From Roseinatronobacter domitianus (lineage in GTDB: Bacteria; Pseudomonadota; Alphaproteobacteria; Rhodobacterales; Rhodobacteraceae): a DNA stretch of 40,397 nt. The position numbers and the translations under genes were made by a program. The notes under the pieces are model-generated. The model worked only from the letters and a program-made list of their open reading frames with translations. It did no database searches and was not told the DNA's origin. Position 1 is the first letter of the stretch. Each line of letters begins with the position of its first letter. Of the stretch, positions 40,226-40,397 are shown piece after piece. The stretch spans positions 1 through 40,397 of the forward strand of contig NZ_JALZWP010000020.1 in assembly GCF_023336755.1 (NCBI RefSeq), given 5' to 3'.

Positions 40226-40397
40226 TGAATCGCCCCGGTTTCACCGGAGACCTATAGCTTCATTTCACGCGACCATATCGAGCACGTCGTGCTGTGCATA
40301 GAAGTTCTCTTCAGCCTCTGCTGGCGGGATGTTTCCGATGGGGCCAAGCAGGCGCCGGTTGTTGAACCAGTCGACCCAGCCGAGGGTAGCCATTTCC
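40226..40397 (-). mobile_element. IS3-family insertion sequence, 3-prime end (partial)
   Basis: The element starts near TGAATCGCCCCGGTTTCACC, which resembles the terminal repeats of IS3-group elements, and runs off the right edge of the window. It interrupts the protease gene. The boundary is estimated from where protease similarity stops and the terminal-like sequence begins; the other end and target duplication are outside the window. Confidence 0.7.
40265..40397 (-). CDS. IS3-family transposase OrfB, C-terminal end (partial)
   Basis: The minus strand encodes the end of an rve-domain transposase: LGWVDWFNNRRLLGPIGNIP, then PAEAEENFYAQHDVLDMVA and a stop at 40265-40267. WVDWFNNxRLHxxLGxxxPxEfE is the typical end of IS3 OrfB; here RLLGPIGNIPPAEAE is the variant seen in many alphaproteobacterial copies. 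Only about 43 residues are inside the window, so integrity of the catalytic DDE part cannot be judged. Confidence 0.88.
   Translation of the reverse strand, partial: EMATLGWVDWFNNRRLLGPIGNIPPAEAEENFYAQHDVLDMVA

Noticed and set aside
1-40397. CRISPR arrays, prophage, integrase or tRNA-associated island boundaries
   Set aside because: No regularly spaced repeats, phage structural genes, integrase or tRNA were recognised on either strand.

Overview
The window looks like chromosomal DNA of an alphaproteobacterium, most likely a member of the Rhodobacteraceae. The basis is its GC-rich codon use, the many translationally coupled gene pairs (ATGA or TGATG overlaps), strong AGGAG ribosome sites, and the family mix (TctABC, MmgE/PrpD, CaiB/BaiF, FCD-type GntR, Tat-exported binding proteins). 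This is an inference from gene content. No rRNA, tRNA or CRISPR array was seen.

Layout. 0.2-1.9 kb: an aldose 1-epimerase, then a decayed IS5-type transposase. 1.9-10.5 kb: a TetR regulator divergent from an eight-gene rightward operon: ABC importer (ATPase, Tat-type binding protein, permease), OsmC-like protein, acyl-CoA-dehydrogenase-fold flavoprotein, two-domain sulfurtransferase, cyanase and a ferredoxin/rubredoxin-reductase-type flavoprotein. Uptake, a flavin redox step, sulfane-sulfur handling and cyanate removal together suggest catabolism of a compound that carries both S and a C-N unit (thiocyanate, isothiocyanate or similar). I know of no described pathway with this gene set.

10.5-30.4 kb: a large organic-acid island. 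It holds a CaiB/acyl-CoA dehydrogenase pair with a divergent LysR; a leftward operon (MmgE/PrpD, PdxA-like, tartrate/isopropylmalate-type dehydrogenase); a rightward pair (haloacetate-dehalogenase-like hydrolase plus a four-domain rhodanese protein); a leftward TctC-TctB-TctA importer; and a rightward operon (MmgE/PrpD, AbrB-type membrane protein, unusual SDR, MmgE/PrpD, isopropylmalate-dehydrogenase-like) followed by a GntR/FCD regulator. Three copies of a 12-bp palindrome (ATTGTYRACAAT type) lie in the divergent promoters of this island, each overlapping a TTGACA hexamer. They tie the TctABC importer and the MmgE/PrpD operons into one probable GntR regulon. The likely job is import, dehydration or epimerisation, and oxidative decarboxylation of an unknown hydroxy- or amino-polycarboxylate.

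30.4-40.4 kb: a possible small protein, a cold-shock protein, a two-gene RND efflux operon and a Tat-exported flavin amine oxidase. The right end is decaying: a Kef-type antiporter broken by two frameshifts, a frameshifted lipoprotein, a secreted-protein gene with an internal amber codon, and a trypsin-like protease cut off by an IS3-type element that runs off the window. All three frameshifts can be repaired by adding one G to a G-run, so sequencing error must be weighed against real decay.
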